Of a stretch of DNA of 64,000 nucleotides, positions 22,618 to 32,287 are shown piece by piece. Both the position numbers and the translations under genes were made by a program. The notes beneath the pieces are model-generated. The model was not told where the DNA came from. It searched no databases and saw only the letters and a list, made by a program, of their open reading frames with translations. The stretch spans positions 5,146,001 through 5,210,000 of the forward strand of contig NC_067205.1 in the NCBI RefSeq assembly GCF_026262505.1. The letters run 5' to 3'. Position 1 is the first letter of the stretch; the number at the start of each line of letters is the position of its first letter. This DNA comes from Trichomonas vaginalis G3 (Eukaryota; Parabasalia; Trichomonadida; Trichomonadidae).

Positions 22618-23084
22618 GAAATTTGATTTCCATTCGTAACTTAAATTGACCAGATAGCGTCCTATTTCAGTTTAAAGGTAAAATGAAGCCACGTTGTACA
22701 AATATGATTCTAACAATTCATGATTCCCATAAATCAATCTAAATTTTAATGCATATGTAAAAACTATAGAAATATGAAAGATCACAAACAAATTATGTGC
22801 ATTGAATATAAATTTTATTCTTTTGGTTTATAAGTCCTCAATGAATCACTCTTAATTTGATATATTGATTATTTAGCCTTTCCATTTAATTGTCTGAATC
22901 CAGAAACAGTTATTACTACCTTATCCGTGATTAATCATATACATTGCAGTGGTATTATAAAATAAAGCAACGAATATAGTGATGAATATCACATTAACTA
23001 TAATATGGTAAGTAGGATATCGAAAAAAAAATGTAATTAATTCATAAATAGAAATATATATTTTATAATTAATAGATAGGAATA

Positions 23085-25715
23085 TTACATTAAAGTGCCT
23101 TCTTCGCCTTCTGAAATTCTGACAATTTCCATGAAAACTTTTTCGAGAGAAGATGATGAGCAAGTATAGTACTTGAAGCCATTATCTCCCTTCTTACCTT
23201 CTTCCATCTTCTTGAACAATACGCCCAAGTTGATAGAGATAGCAGGAACATTATAAATTCTAGCAGAAGGTCTCTTGATAGAGATAGCAGCCTGTGGGAT
23301 GTTCTCCTGGAAGAACTTATCAACCTTTTCACCTGTCTCTTCCTGTTCATCTTCTAACTGCATATCTACCTTGAAATCTGTACCGAACTTAGACTGAAGG
23401 TACTGTGGGGAACCAACTGTATAAACGTTACCCTTAATCATGATGGAGATGTTATCGCAAAGAGCTTCAGCTTCAGAAAGCAAGTGAGTGCAAAGCATGA
23501 ATGTCTTCTGGCCTCTGTAGTACAAAACCATTTCGTGAACTTGTCTTCTTGAGACAGGATCCAATGTAGCTGTTGGTTCATCGAGAAGAATGATCTGAGC
23601 ACGACCAAGGAAGGACAAAGCGATAGCAAGCTTTCTAACATCACCTTCTGAGAGTTCTCTGATTGGAATATCCTTGATATCCTTGAGATCAAGCAACTGG
23701 ATTAATCTCTCAGAGTTTCTCTTTTCGTGTTCTGGGCTCATTCTGTGTAACAAAGAATAGAAGTGGAAGTGTTCACTGATTGTCATATCCATGCAAAGAT
23801 GTGTGTTGAACTGTGGGCAGACAGCCAATAATGATGGATCATTCTCAACCATGATATCCTTACCATTGATTTCGATTGTACCATCAGATGGTGGTAAGAG
23901 AGATGTGATCATGTTGATAAGTGTTGTCTTACCAGCACCGTTAGCACCTAAGAAGCCGAAGAGAGATCCCTTCTTGACACCAAGAGATACCTTGTTAACG
24001 GCTGGAATTGGCTTGCCTTCTGTGTTGAAGAACAATCTGGATACGTTGTAAATTCTGACAGCGTAATCTGTGTTTTCATCAACTTCTTTCTCCATATCGT
24101 GAGCTTCCTGTGTGACTGGATGCTTCTTCTTCTGTTCTTCGAAGAACTCGTGGTAATCACCGAAGTTGGACTTAGCAGCCTTTCTCTGAAGGTGAATTCT
24201 CCATCTCTCAATGAATATAAGAATGCATATGTAGATAACAATATCAACAAATGCATAGATGGAATATGGCTGAGCAGCGGATTCTGACTTGAAGTAGTAC
24301 TTAAGACCATCATGGTTATAAGTATATGTAATGAAGACCTGCTGCATGTAACCTTCTATAAGAAGTGGTGGGAAGAGACCGTAGATCCAGCCTGTCCAAT
24401 GTGTCTTATTAAGAGAGCCAAGTGGATCGTTGAAATCGAGTGTGACAAGTGTAACGATGATTGGAATGATAAGAAGAATAATGTTGCAGATGAAAGCGTT
24501 ACGAGAAGCGGAATCTGCATCATTGAATAAGAAGGAGAGAGAGTAAATGTAAAGGATCATTGCTGGACCACAGATCCAAAGAATGTAGTATGTTTGGCCT
24601 AAGTTCTTTGAGAAGTTTTCAACACGGCAAATGACGAACAAGACCCAAACCAATGTAACTTCGATTGTCCAGTTGATGAAATCGAATAAAAATGTAACAA
24701 CCCAGTATGGAAGGATTTCAAGGTTGCATGAGACCATATATGCTCTGATTGGACCTTGAATATCAATAATAGGTGTAACAATAACTGTTGTGATGATACT
24801 TGTGAGACCAGCAGCAATAAGAAGTGGAGCAACGACAGAGAAAATGATATCTCTGCCCTGACCAGCTAATAAGGAGTAAATAATGTTCAAGTTGCAGTGC
24901 TTACTTAAACCATATGCTGCATATTTTTGTGTAATGATACTCTTAAATGGTTCTGGGAACGATGAAAGGTTCGGAGGGGTTGTGAGAACAGCATACTCGA
25001 TTCTGTAGAGGTTGACGTAAGAAATAAGGGACATATTATCAGCAACCCATGATTGTGTACTCATAGCAACTGTATCGTTCCAGATCATTGTTAAATTGTT
25101 ACCACCTTGTGGGTTATATTCTTCTGGAAGACCAATACCCATTGATACAAAGATACCCTTTGATCTACAATCGGATATGAACTTATTTGCGGATTCTATA
25201 TTATCGTAGAACCGAATATCAGCATCTGTTCCTGTATCTTGTTTATAAAGCTCTTTGATAACTTCAACATACTTTGACTGGAATGGCTTCTTAGTGAAGT
25301 TATTCGCGTAATCGGAGGCGATCACAGGAAGAATGTTACCCTTAAATGGATATGCTGTAAAGTTGAAGTATTCGAACTTATCACTAACAAGAGTGTTCAT
25401 AAGAGCCTTGACAACAATAGCTAAGCAAGAAACGACTAAAGTAACGATGATATTTGCAATAACTGAACCAATAGATCTCTTAACACCGATCCATCTACGA
25501 TAGAACATAGCTTTGAACTGTGCACCAGCTGGATGGTGCTTAGCATCGTCTTCCATCTCTTCCTTTTCATCCTTTTCAGGATTTGCGTTGTAGATGTCGG
25601 TTGTCCTTCTTTGGATGCGAGAAGATCTTGGTGTTGACTGTACTTGAGGAGTAGTAGCAGTCTTTGGGGACTCCTGCTGTTTTTCCTCTAATGGAGAAGT
25701 ACTACTATCAGACAT
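23085..25715 (-). CDS. ABCA-type half transporter with non-canonical signature, 876 aa
   Basis: This is a membrane ATP-binding cassette exporter subunit of the ABCA family (lipid-type substrates in known relatives). TM1 is at about 85-105, a large extracytoplasmic loop at 106-289, five more helices between about 290 and 503, then one nucleotide-binding domain. Walker A is GANGAGKTT (590-598), with a Q-loop near CPQF. The signature is LSEGD (688-692) instead of LSGGQ. Walker B is LLDEP with Glu713, and the switch His is about 744. The ATG at 25715 is chosen because a perfect TCATTA initiator lies at 25732-25727, 15 nt upstream; an in-frame extension to 25790 lies upstream of that initiator. 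It is divergent from the ABCA gene at 26104. It could pair with it as a heterodimer (inference). Confidence 0.9.
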   Translation of the reverse strand: MSDSSTSPLEEKQQESPKTATTPQVQSTPRSSRIQRRTTDIYNANPEKDEKEEMEDDAKHHPAGAQFKAMFYRRWIGVKRSIGSVIANIIVTLVVSCLAIVVKALMNTLVSDKFEYFNFTAYPFKGNILPVIASDYANNFTKKPFQSKYVEVIKELYKQDTGTDADIRFYDNIESANKFISDCRSKGIFVSMGIGLPEEYNPQGGNNLTMIWNDTVAMSTQSWVADNMSLISYVNLYRIEYAVLTTPPNLSSFPEPFKSIITQKYAAYGLSKHCNLNIIYSLLAGQGRDIIFSVVAPLLIAAGLTSIITTVIVTPIIDIQGPIRAYMVSCNLEILPYWVVTFLFDFINWTIEVTLVWVLFVICRVENFSKNLGQTYYILWICGPAMILYIYSLSFLFNDADSASRNAFICNIILLIIPIIVTLVTLDFNDPLGSLNKTHWTGWIYGLFPPLLIEGYMQQVFITYTYNHDGLKYYFKSESAAQPYSIYAFVDIVIYICILIFIERWRIHLQRKAAKSNFGDYHEFFEEQKKKHPVTQEAHDMEKEVDENTDYAVRIYNVSRLFFNTEGKPIPAVNKVSLGVKKGSLFGFLGANGAGKTTLINMITSLLPPSDGTIEINGKDIMVENDPSLLAVCPQFNTHLCMDMTISEHFHFYSLLHRMSPEHEKRNSERLIQLLDLKDIKDIPIRELSEGDVRKLAIALSFLGRAQIILLDEPTATLDPVSRRQVHEMVLYYRGQKTFMLCTHLLSEAEALCDNISIMIKGNVYTVGSPQYLQSKFGTDFKVDMQLEDEQEETGEKVDKFFQENIPQAAISIKRPSARIYNVPAISINLGVLFKKMEEGKKGDNGFKYYTCSSSSLEKVFMEIVRISEGEEGTLM

Positions 25716-26103
25716 GATTTGATGTTTAATGATGTCAAAAATTTGGACCAGATTAGCATTGAAATTTCGTGATCGCTTTTTTTCTCTCAATTGATAGGGA
25801 TAATTTTACATTAAGATTAATAAACCATGTACATTTCATATATTCAACGAAAATGATAAAAGCCATCAAATCGTAATAAAATTTATTCACTTTTTGATAA
25901 GTCTACGATTTTCGAATTTTGTGCGATGATCGTATTTTAGGTTATCTGACCTGGAAGGAGTACGAATAAATAATAAGGGTTTAAAATTGAGGAAAATTTT
26001 TACTTGGCAATTGAAAGTGATCGCTTCTCAATTGAATCCATTCAATTTAATCGGGAGATTCAATAGAGCCACACAATTAGCGTAACCATTCATTTAAGAA
26101 CAA
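25716..26103. promoter_or_regulatory. Bidirectional promoter region of the ABCA pair
   Basis: The 388-bp region between divergent starts has an initiator on each side: TCATTA on the minus strand (25732-25727, putative +1 at 25730) and TCATTT on the plus strand (26090-26095, putative +1 at 26092, 12 nt before the ATG). Both fit the T. vaginalis Inr consensus TCA+1Y(T/A). The middle is AT-rich with no other motif I can name. A shared region suggests the two genes may be co-regulated. Confidence 0.7.
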
Positions 26104-28599
26104 ATGAGTGAAGACAAAGCAGACGCTCAAGTCGTTACTCCAGGAGGTCTTTGGACAGATAGACATCCATCTTTCAACCGTACATTAAATTCTCTCTTCA
26201 GAAGATCTTTCTTAGTAAAGATCAGAGATGCAGGTACAATCGTTTCCGAAATTATTGCTACAGTTATTATCTGCATCCTTATTGTTTTCTGGCACGTCGC
26301 AGAAAACCCACAAGACGCTATTACAAAAACAGATCTTATGACTTCAGATGGACTTTTCGATAATGCCGTTGTACAAATTCAGAAACTTGTTCAGCTTGGT
26401 AGAGGCGGTAACTTCGTTGCTGGTCCTAAAAATTCTACTACACTTCATCAGATGCTTGCAGGTACATGGGGTAAACAATTGATTCCAATTCTTGATTTGG
26501 GTATGTACGCAAAAACAGGTGATGTTAATAAGAGTGCAAAAAGTTGGGTTAACATTTCCGAAAACTTCACATATGTTGACAGCATGGCAGAAATCAAGGA
26601 TGACTTCGATCACCACGATACCTTCTCCAATGCTATCTGGTGGGATAATTATGATGATCCAACATTTTGGTCTAATTTCACTGCTCACATTTACGAAAAC
26701 CAGAACTTGGTCATGATTTTCAACCGTAACGTCGATGCAGTTGCAGCTTTCACATTTTTAATTGCTGGTAAAATTATAAATAGCATCAATGGATTTGTTA
26801 ATTTTAAGATCATGAGCTATCCTGGTCTTCTACCAGAAGTACAGCGACAGCTTATGTTACAACCTTATGGCAACACAAGCTTCACAGTTCCAAACATCTT
26901 TGCCAGTAAGATGGAAAGACCAAAGGTTACAAACGAAATGCCAATTAACATGGCTGTCGCTTTCTTCTCTGCTATTCCAATGGTTCTTGCTTCCATGCCA
27001 GATCTTTCCATGGTCCTTAACGATAAGGAATCCCACATGCTCACATTCATCTTCCTTATGGGTGCCAGTGAAGCCGCTTACTGGATTGTCAACATTGTTT
27101 CAACATTCGTTATGTGCTTCATCCCATACTTAGTCATGGATATCCTCTTCTCAGCTTGGCTCGCTATGGCAGGTACAAACTTCTTGATCTTGTTGATCCT
27201 TTCTATCCTCTTCATCCTTTCATACACACAGTTCCAGAACTTCTTCTCCACATTCTTCACAAAGGCAGGAACTGGCCGTGTTCTCACAGTTATCTTCCTT
27301 ATTCTCATTCTTTTCTTCGGCTACCTTGATGAAGTTTACACATTAGATGCTCCAAAGGGTGTTAAGCACGTTTTCTCTCTCATCCCATTCGTTTCATACG
27401 AATTAGCTATGTCAGTCATGTACGAAGAAGTCAGAAACAACAGACCAGCTATCGGATGGAGCGATGTTAAGAGAAACAATCTCAAGTACCCAATTTGGTA
27501 TGCCTTCATGTGGTTATCCCTCGATATCGTCATTTGGGGCTTACTCTTCTTACTCTTCAACGCTACAAATGACAGAGGTTTCGGTTCTCCAATCATCAGA
27601 TGGCGCGACTTATTCAAGTGCCATCTCCAGGTTGCCCCAGAAATCGAATTAGAGAACATCAGAGATGAAGATTCAATCCTTAAGGTCGAGCACCTCGTCA
27701 AGAGATACGGCAGCAAGACAGTCAACGCCGTCGATGATGTTTCCTTCGATATCAAGAAGGGCGAAATCATCGTCATGATCGGTCCAAACGGTGCTGGTAA
27801 GTCATCAATCTTGAATGTCGTTTCCGGTGCTATCCCATCAACACATGGTACACTCGCTTTAGGTGATAAGGATCCATCTACAACATTCTCTGGTATTCAG
27901 AACTGCCTTGGTATCGTTTTCCAGGATAACGTTATCTTCAGATTACTTTCCATCAGAGAACACCTTGAAATCTTCGGCAGAATCAGAGGTATTGATGAAC
28001 AGACACTTCAGGAATCTATCGATTTCTTCGCTGATAACTTGCAGCTTAAGGAAATGCTTCCAAACCGTGCTGGTGATCTTTCTGGTGGTCAGAAGAGAAA
28101 GCTTTGCATTGCTATGGCTCTCCTTGGTAACCCACCAATCATCATGATGGATGAACCAACTGCAGGTGTCGATGTCCAGGCTAGACAGTTGATTTGGAAG
28201 GCTATCTCCAACCTTAAGAACTCTACTTGCATCATCACAACACACGCCTTAGAAGAAGCTGAAGCTGTTTCATCTAGAATGTTCGTCGTTTCTAGAGGTC
28301 AACTCAAGTACGCTGGTACATCAACAGAATTAAGAAACAACTTCAAGTGCGGTTACGTTCTCAAGGTTGACTCAGAAGCTGAAGCTATGCCAAATATCTT
28401 AGAAGCTGTTAAGAAGTTCGTCCCAGAAGCTGCTATGTTAGAAGAAAGAGATGACTCTATTACACTTCCAGTTTCTGGTGAAATTCCAGATCTCCTTTCT
28501 TACCTCGATGATAATAAGGAGAAGCTCGGTATAGAAGGTTATTCATTCTCTGTAGAACAATTAGAAGATGTTCTCATGAGAATTGTCGAAGCTAACTAA
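26104..28599 (+). CDS. ABCA-type half transporter with canonical signature, 831 aa
   Basis: An ATP-binding cassette membrane transporter with ABCA layout. TM1 is at about 45-65, followed by an extracytoplasmic loop to about 280, a helix cluster at about 280-510, then one nucleotide-binding domain. Walker A is GPNGAGKSS (560-568, Lys566), the Q-loop is FQDN, the signature is LSGGQ (659-663), Walker B is MMDEP with Glu684, and the switch His is about 714 (TTHALEEAE). The start is supported by a TCATTT initiator 12 nt upstream. From about 27000 on, codons shift to C-ending, strongly biased use, while the first 900 bp use more A/T-ending codons; this may reflect gene conversion from a highly expressed paralogue. 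It diverges from the partner gene at 25715. Confidence 0.9.
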   Translation: MSEDKADAQVVTPGGLWTDRHPSFNRTLNSLFRRSFLVKIRDAGTIVSEIIATVIICILIVFWHVAENPQDAITKTDLMTSDGLFDNAVVQIQKLVQLGRGGNFVAGPKNSTTLHQMLAGTWGKQLIPILDLGMYAKTGDVNKSAKSWVNISENFTYVDSMAEIKDDFDHHDTFSNAIWWDNYDDPTFWSNFTAHIYENQNLVMIFNRNVDAVAAFTFLIAGKIINSINGFVNFKIMSYPGLLPEVQRQLMLQPYGNTSFTVPNIFASKMERPKVTNEMPINMAVAFFSAIPMVLASMPDLSMVLNDKESHMLTFIFLMGASEAAYWIVNIVSTFVMCFIPYLVMDILFSAWLAMAGTNFLILLILSILFILSYTQFQNFFSTFFTKAGTGRVLTVIFLILILFFGYLDEVYTLDAPKGVKHVFSLIPFVSYELAMSVMYEEVRNNRPAIGWSDVKRNNLKYPIWYAFMWLSLDIVIWGLLFLLFNATNDRGFGSPIIRWRDLFKCHLQVAPEIELENIRDEDSILKVEHLVKRYGSKTVNAVDDVSFDIKKGEIIVMIGPNGAGKSSILNVVSGAIPSTHGTLALGDKDPSTTFSGIQNCLGIVFQDNVIFRLLSIREHLEIFGRIRGIDEQTLQESIDFFADNLQLKEMLPNRAGDLSGGQKRKLCIAMALLGNPPIIMMDEPTAGVDVQARQLIWKAISNLKNSTCIITTHALEEAEAVSSRMFVVSRGQLKYAGTSTELRNNFKCGYVLKVDSEAEAMPNILEAVKKFVPEAAMLEERDDSITLPVSGEIPDLLSYLDDNKEKLGIEGYSFSVEQLEDVLMRIVEAN

Positions 28600-28773
28600 T
28601 CTTTTTTTATACATTTTTTTCTATATTATTTTAAACACTATAATTTTTAACAAATTTTCATAATTTTTTTTTTCAGAAAAATTAAAAATTTTGTCACTTT
28701 TAGCAGATATTTCACTTTAATTTTAGAGCGTCGTACTAAAATAATTTATAGATAATTATTTACAAATGTGTTA
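28600..28773. other. 3' intergenic of ABCA gene
   Basis: AT-rich spacer between the ABCA stop codon and the left end of the integrase-type transposon. No gene or clear signal apart from T-runs. Confidence 0.5.
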
Positions 28774-29189
28774 CATATTAAGTTCTGTCAAAATGTAAGC
28801 TATTGAATTTTTTGAGAGAGAAATAATCGTCGAGGAAGTAAAAAGTGACGCTTTAGGAAATATTATTAGAAATATGATAATAAATATATTTGGAAAAATA
28901 TGTTTTTTCAAAAATTGAAATGTTCATAGAATATTTTGAAATATGTAGGGAATTGAATTTGGTAATATATGATAAACAGGATTTTTAAATTTCAAGGAAA
29001 AATAGCTTTTGTGAATACTTTTGAGAACTCTTCTCAAAGATCATGATTCAAATATATTAAGGAGCCAAAATATTAGAGATGAGTTCACAATCAAAATTTT
29101 ACATTTTAATTATTTAGAAAAACGTATTAACCTCAATAAAAAAAATATCTCAAAGATTAATAGTTAATTTAGGGTTTCCTAGCTATCTA

Positions 29190-29372
29190 GAGGGAATTGT
29201 TCCTTATGATGTATATATTTATAATGTATGCATCATAAGGAACAATTCCCTCGCTGAAGTGAGAAAACTTGTTCGCAATCATTTCGCATTGCGAACAAGT
29301 TTTCTCGTTTTTAATAACAAACTAAAGGCTATGAGGCACTAATATATAATCAGTGCCTCATAGCCTTTAGTT
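29190..29372. repeat. Three consecutive perfect hairpins
   Basis: Three different palindromes stand in a row. 29190-29252 has a 22-bp perfect stem starting GAGGGAATTGTTCC. 29261-29306 has a 19-bp stem starting GAGAAAACTTGTTCGC. 29320-29372 has a 21-bp stem starting AACTAAAGGCTATGAGG. Gaps between them are 8 and 13 bp. Stems are unrelated in sequence, so this is not simple duplication of one unit. They lie between the transposon's left end and the transposase gene. Confidence 0.9.
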
Positions 29373-29738
29373 CCCTGTAGAAAAGATCGAAATTTTATTC
29401 TGATTTTAACTGATCTATATTTCGCTTGCGTTATTTGAATCTTTTCTTTTGCATATGTCATTCCTTTCACTTTTCGAATTTCATTTGCCTGCATGCTCTC
29501 TCGTTTTGGTTGAAAATCAACTCAATCTTAAAATGAACTTCTTCATTCTTTACAATAAATTCAATTTTTTTCGAGATATATCTTTATCTACCCCTATGTG
29601 AGCTGCATATTCTTTCTCGCTAAATTCTTTTGATTCTTCAGAGCTAAAAATCAAGTTTAATAAAAATAATGTTTATTCATAATTTTGAAAACCAAATTCA
29701 AATTTGAATGAGAATTTTTGAAAAAAATATAGAATATT

Positions 29739-30479
29739 TCAATAGTTTGGAATCTCTTCAACTTCCCACTGCTTATTAACACATTTTTTCCAGAGCGGTT
29801 TATCATCCTTGGTCCATTTCTTAAATTTGTTGTAAACCTCTCTTGGAGTGTATGGTCGAACTCCAATTTTTGGATGAGCGCCATGTGGCATGTCATTGTA
29901 TTTTTGCCTGAATTCTTCCAATTCCTGATTGATGCTCTCAAATTCTGAAGACTTTGGAGCATTTTTGTCCAGTGATGGCCAGAGGCGTTCAATTTTGCCA
30001 TTTTGACGTGGCATGTATGGAGCTGATTTTCTGATTTGAATGTCATAAGTACTCAAAAATTTTGTGAACTCTCCCTCATTTTCTTTACCGTTATCTGACC
30101 AGAAACAGAAAGGTGCTCCATATTTTTGAACTGTTGCAATTGCCACTTTTGAAGTTTCTGTTGAACTTTTGTTACGAAGCAATTTCAATGCTAACAAATA
30201 ACGACTTTTGTCATCAATTATTCCATAAACCGGTAAAGTTTCTGGTTCTTTCAAAAAATGAATATCCACATGCCAGATTGTATTTGGAAGAATTGCTTCA
30301 TAATCCACATAATATGCTTTTGGATTACTTTTATCTTTTTCTTTGTAAATTCCCAGAAATTTTGCTGCCTTAATAACTGCATTGTAACTGATTTGAAATT
30401 GTTTTGGATTCATATTGAGAGTCCAATACAATTTTTGAACCCCACATTTGTAATTTTCATAAGAATTCTGAACCTTCAA
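29739..30479 (-). CDS. Integrase-core (rve) transposase, catalytic part
   Basis: A 246-codon open stretch with a retroviral-integrase-type DDE core: Asp72 in TIWHVDIHF, Asp129 in CFWSDNGKE, Glu164 in PRQNGKIERLW. The D-to-E spacing is the classic 35. The conserved IDDKSRY strand lies between. The enzyme would bind transposon ends and catalyse strand transfer in the nucleus. The first codon of the open stretch is TTG, not ATG, and further coding-like sequence of the same gene lies upstream (30571-30802 and 32296-32363), separated by a hairpin and by a nested element. It is likely a Ginger-type or IS481-like transposase; a Polinton-derived integrase cannot be excluded. Confidence 0.75.
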   Translation of the reverse strand: MKVQNSYENYKCGVQKLYWTLNMNPKQFQISYNAVIKAAKFLGIYKEKDKSNPKAYYVDYEAILPNTIWHVDIHFLKEPETLPVYGIIDDKSRYLLALKLLRNKSSTETSKVAIATVQKYGAPFCFWSDNGKENEGEFTKFLSTYDIQIRKSAPYMPRQNGKIERLWPSLDKNAPKSSEFESINQELEEFRQKYNDMPHGAHPKIGVRPYTPREVYNKFKKWTKDDKPLWKKCVNKQWEVEEIPNY

Positions 30480-30491
30480 AATTAATTTTGC

Positions 30492-30558
30492 AAATTACCT
30501 CAGACTTTTCAGAGGATTGAGTGGCAACTCAATCCTCTGAAATAGTCTGTGGTAATTT
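30492..30558. repeat. 67-bp hairpin inside the transposase gene region
   Basis: A near-perfect palindrome: AAATTACC, CAGACT and TTCAGAGGATTGAGT on the left pair with their complements on the right around a 4-base loop (ggca). The total stem is about 30 bp with two small mismatches. It lies between two coding segments of the transposase, so it looks like an insertion. Confidence 0.8.
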
Positions 30559-30570
30559 TTAGTCTCTACA

Positions 30571-30802
30571 CTATTTCAATATAAGCTCCATTTTTAAACA
30601 GTTTTTAAAAATCGAGCATTGAAAAGTGTGATGAGACTCTGGAGTTAATTCCTCTTGTGGAGGACCACTTTTAATTTTTGGTGTACCACCGATTTCTTTG
30701 AATGCTTTTTTGAGAGTATTTCTTGAAATTTGTTTGAAAATTGTAACATTTTGATAAGAATATGGAACTTTTTTCAAAACTGTTGCGTATGTTAACTCAC
30801 CA
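30571..30802 (-). pseudogene. N-terminal coding segment of the integrase-type transposase
   Basis: The minus-strand coding-like segment contains a helix-turn-helix-looking stretch (TIFKQISRNTLKKAFKEIG), as expected for the end-binding part of a transposase. It is bordered on one side by the 67-bp hairpin and on the other by the nested element's 8-bp target duplication. The remaining 5' end of the gene lies beyond the nested element at 32296-32363, where an ATG is seen at 32363. Confidence 0.55.
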
Positions 30803-32287
30803 TAAGGATGTCAATTCGGAAAATTGTTTTCATTTTAGGAGAATATAATTTTCCTTTTCGAAAATTTAAAAAGTGAGACGCGCAGGATTCGAACTTTTTT
30901 AAAAGTTGATTTAAATATATTCTAGTGTGGATTCTAAGGATAATATCATATTTAAAATAAGAATATACTAGTTTAGGTGGTATAATTTTTTTCGATAAAT
31001 TTGAGAGCATGTACGTTTAGGACATCAAAAGTGTCAATTCGCTCAGCGAAAGCTGAGCTAGCTTCGTTCTCGAAAGAATAGGGAAGGAGTGAAAGAGAGT
31101 GATACAGATGTTGACACATTCATATCATTTCAACAAATTTTGATCAAATTGAAATGCAATGAAATTCAATTCACTTCATATCCTTCAGTCAGTACATTGA
31201 CATCCTTCTACATCACAATGATAACTCGTGCATCAATAGTTCTACAACTAACTCAGAAAAAACAAGATTTTTCTTCCAGCTTACAGCTTTTAAAAAGTTT
31301 CGATGATAAAAATCACTCTACTCTTGTTTATCGATATGTTGTGATAGTAGGTAAACGTATTCTTATCGATATTAATAAAAATATTTTTACGAAAATCTGA
31401 ACCAATTACAGAGTTATTCATAAAGTTTATGATAACTGTAATTACTTCATCTTTGTTTTATATTTGAATAAACAATTTAATTTAATTTGCATAATTTTTT
31501 TTAGTTGAAAGACAGGAAACTTAGTTGAGTTTGTATTATTTTTATCGTTCAATTCATTGTATATGTGAGTGATCCAGATATTTAAGATATTTAGAAAAAA
31601 TTATTAATTTGATTAACAAATTTTAATCAAAATAGCAAAAATCTATTTGATAGCTGTAAGCAAATAATAATTTCTATTTCAACCAAAATCACTTATTTTC
31701 ATCTAAACGTATAAAATTGTCAATTTTATGAGAATAAATTTAAAATCTCATGAAATATAAAGGAGAGTAATATTTTTCAATTTTCTTTTTTTCTTTCTCT
31801 CAAATATTTTCTATTGGGAATTTTCTTGTTATCAAAAAATAATTTTAATATTTGTTTATTTCATTACATACAATAAAATTTTAAAAACTCTATTTCTTCA
31901 CAAGAAAATTTTTTTCCTTCATATGAAGAAACATTTTGTTCTCCATTTGATGCTGAGTCTAAATCTCGATTTTTGAATTTTCTTCTTTCCAAATTTCTTT
32001 TTTCCAAATTAGAAGTTTAATTCAAATTTTCAATAGTTTATATATTTTCTCAAACCGTCTTAGATTTTCTCACTTTTTAGGGATTTTCTCTCAAAATATA
32101 CAAAAATAGTAATACCAATACATGTGTCTAATATACTTTAAAACCATCGTGATAAAATTCAAAAACGAAGAGTTCTTCTCTCCAAATTTTTTTCAAAATC
32201 AAAAAAATGAGATAAAAAAATACGTTTGGAAAATTCATTTTTAGCATTTTAGGAATTTTCTCACTTTTCTTCCAAATTGACATCCTT
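30803..32287. mobile_element. Nested non-autonomous element, 1485 bp, 8-bp target duplications
   Basis: It is flanked by ACTCACCA at 30795-30802 and at 32288-32295. Its ends are inverted: left TAAGGATGTCAATTCGG, right complement AAGGATGTCAATTTGG. An 8-bp duplication suggests the hAT superfamily (a MULE would give 9). There is no transposase gene; the 103-codon open frame at 31089 has no coding character. Near the left end (30873-30895) there is a sequence matching a tRNA T-arm on the minus strand. The insertion splits the integrase-type transposase gene, so it is younger than that element. Confidence 0.75.

Larger units (their letters stand above)
18812..23084. other. Gene desert, AT-rich, with small hairpins
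   Basis: There is no supported gene in 4.3 kb; the longest open frames (60-93 codons) have no start context or coding character. It holds discrete palindromes at 19345-19393 and at 22481-22542 / 22542-22617. A smaller one, GCTCGGC-attc-GCCGAGC, lies near 19825, and TTCCTTTCTG...CAGAAAGGAA lies near 19910. Nothing else is identified. Confidence 0.7.

Noticed and set aside
30870-30897. A tRNA gene
   Set aside because: Only the T-arm and acceptor 3' side are present; no anticodon or D-arm upstream.
31089-31400. 103-codon gene in the nested element
   Set aside because: No recognisable domain, no start context, composition like surrounding non-coding DNA.
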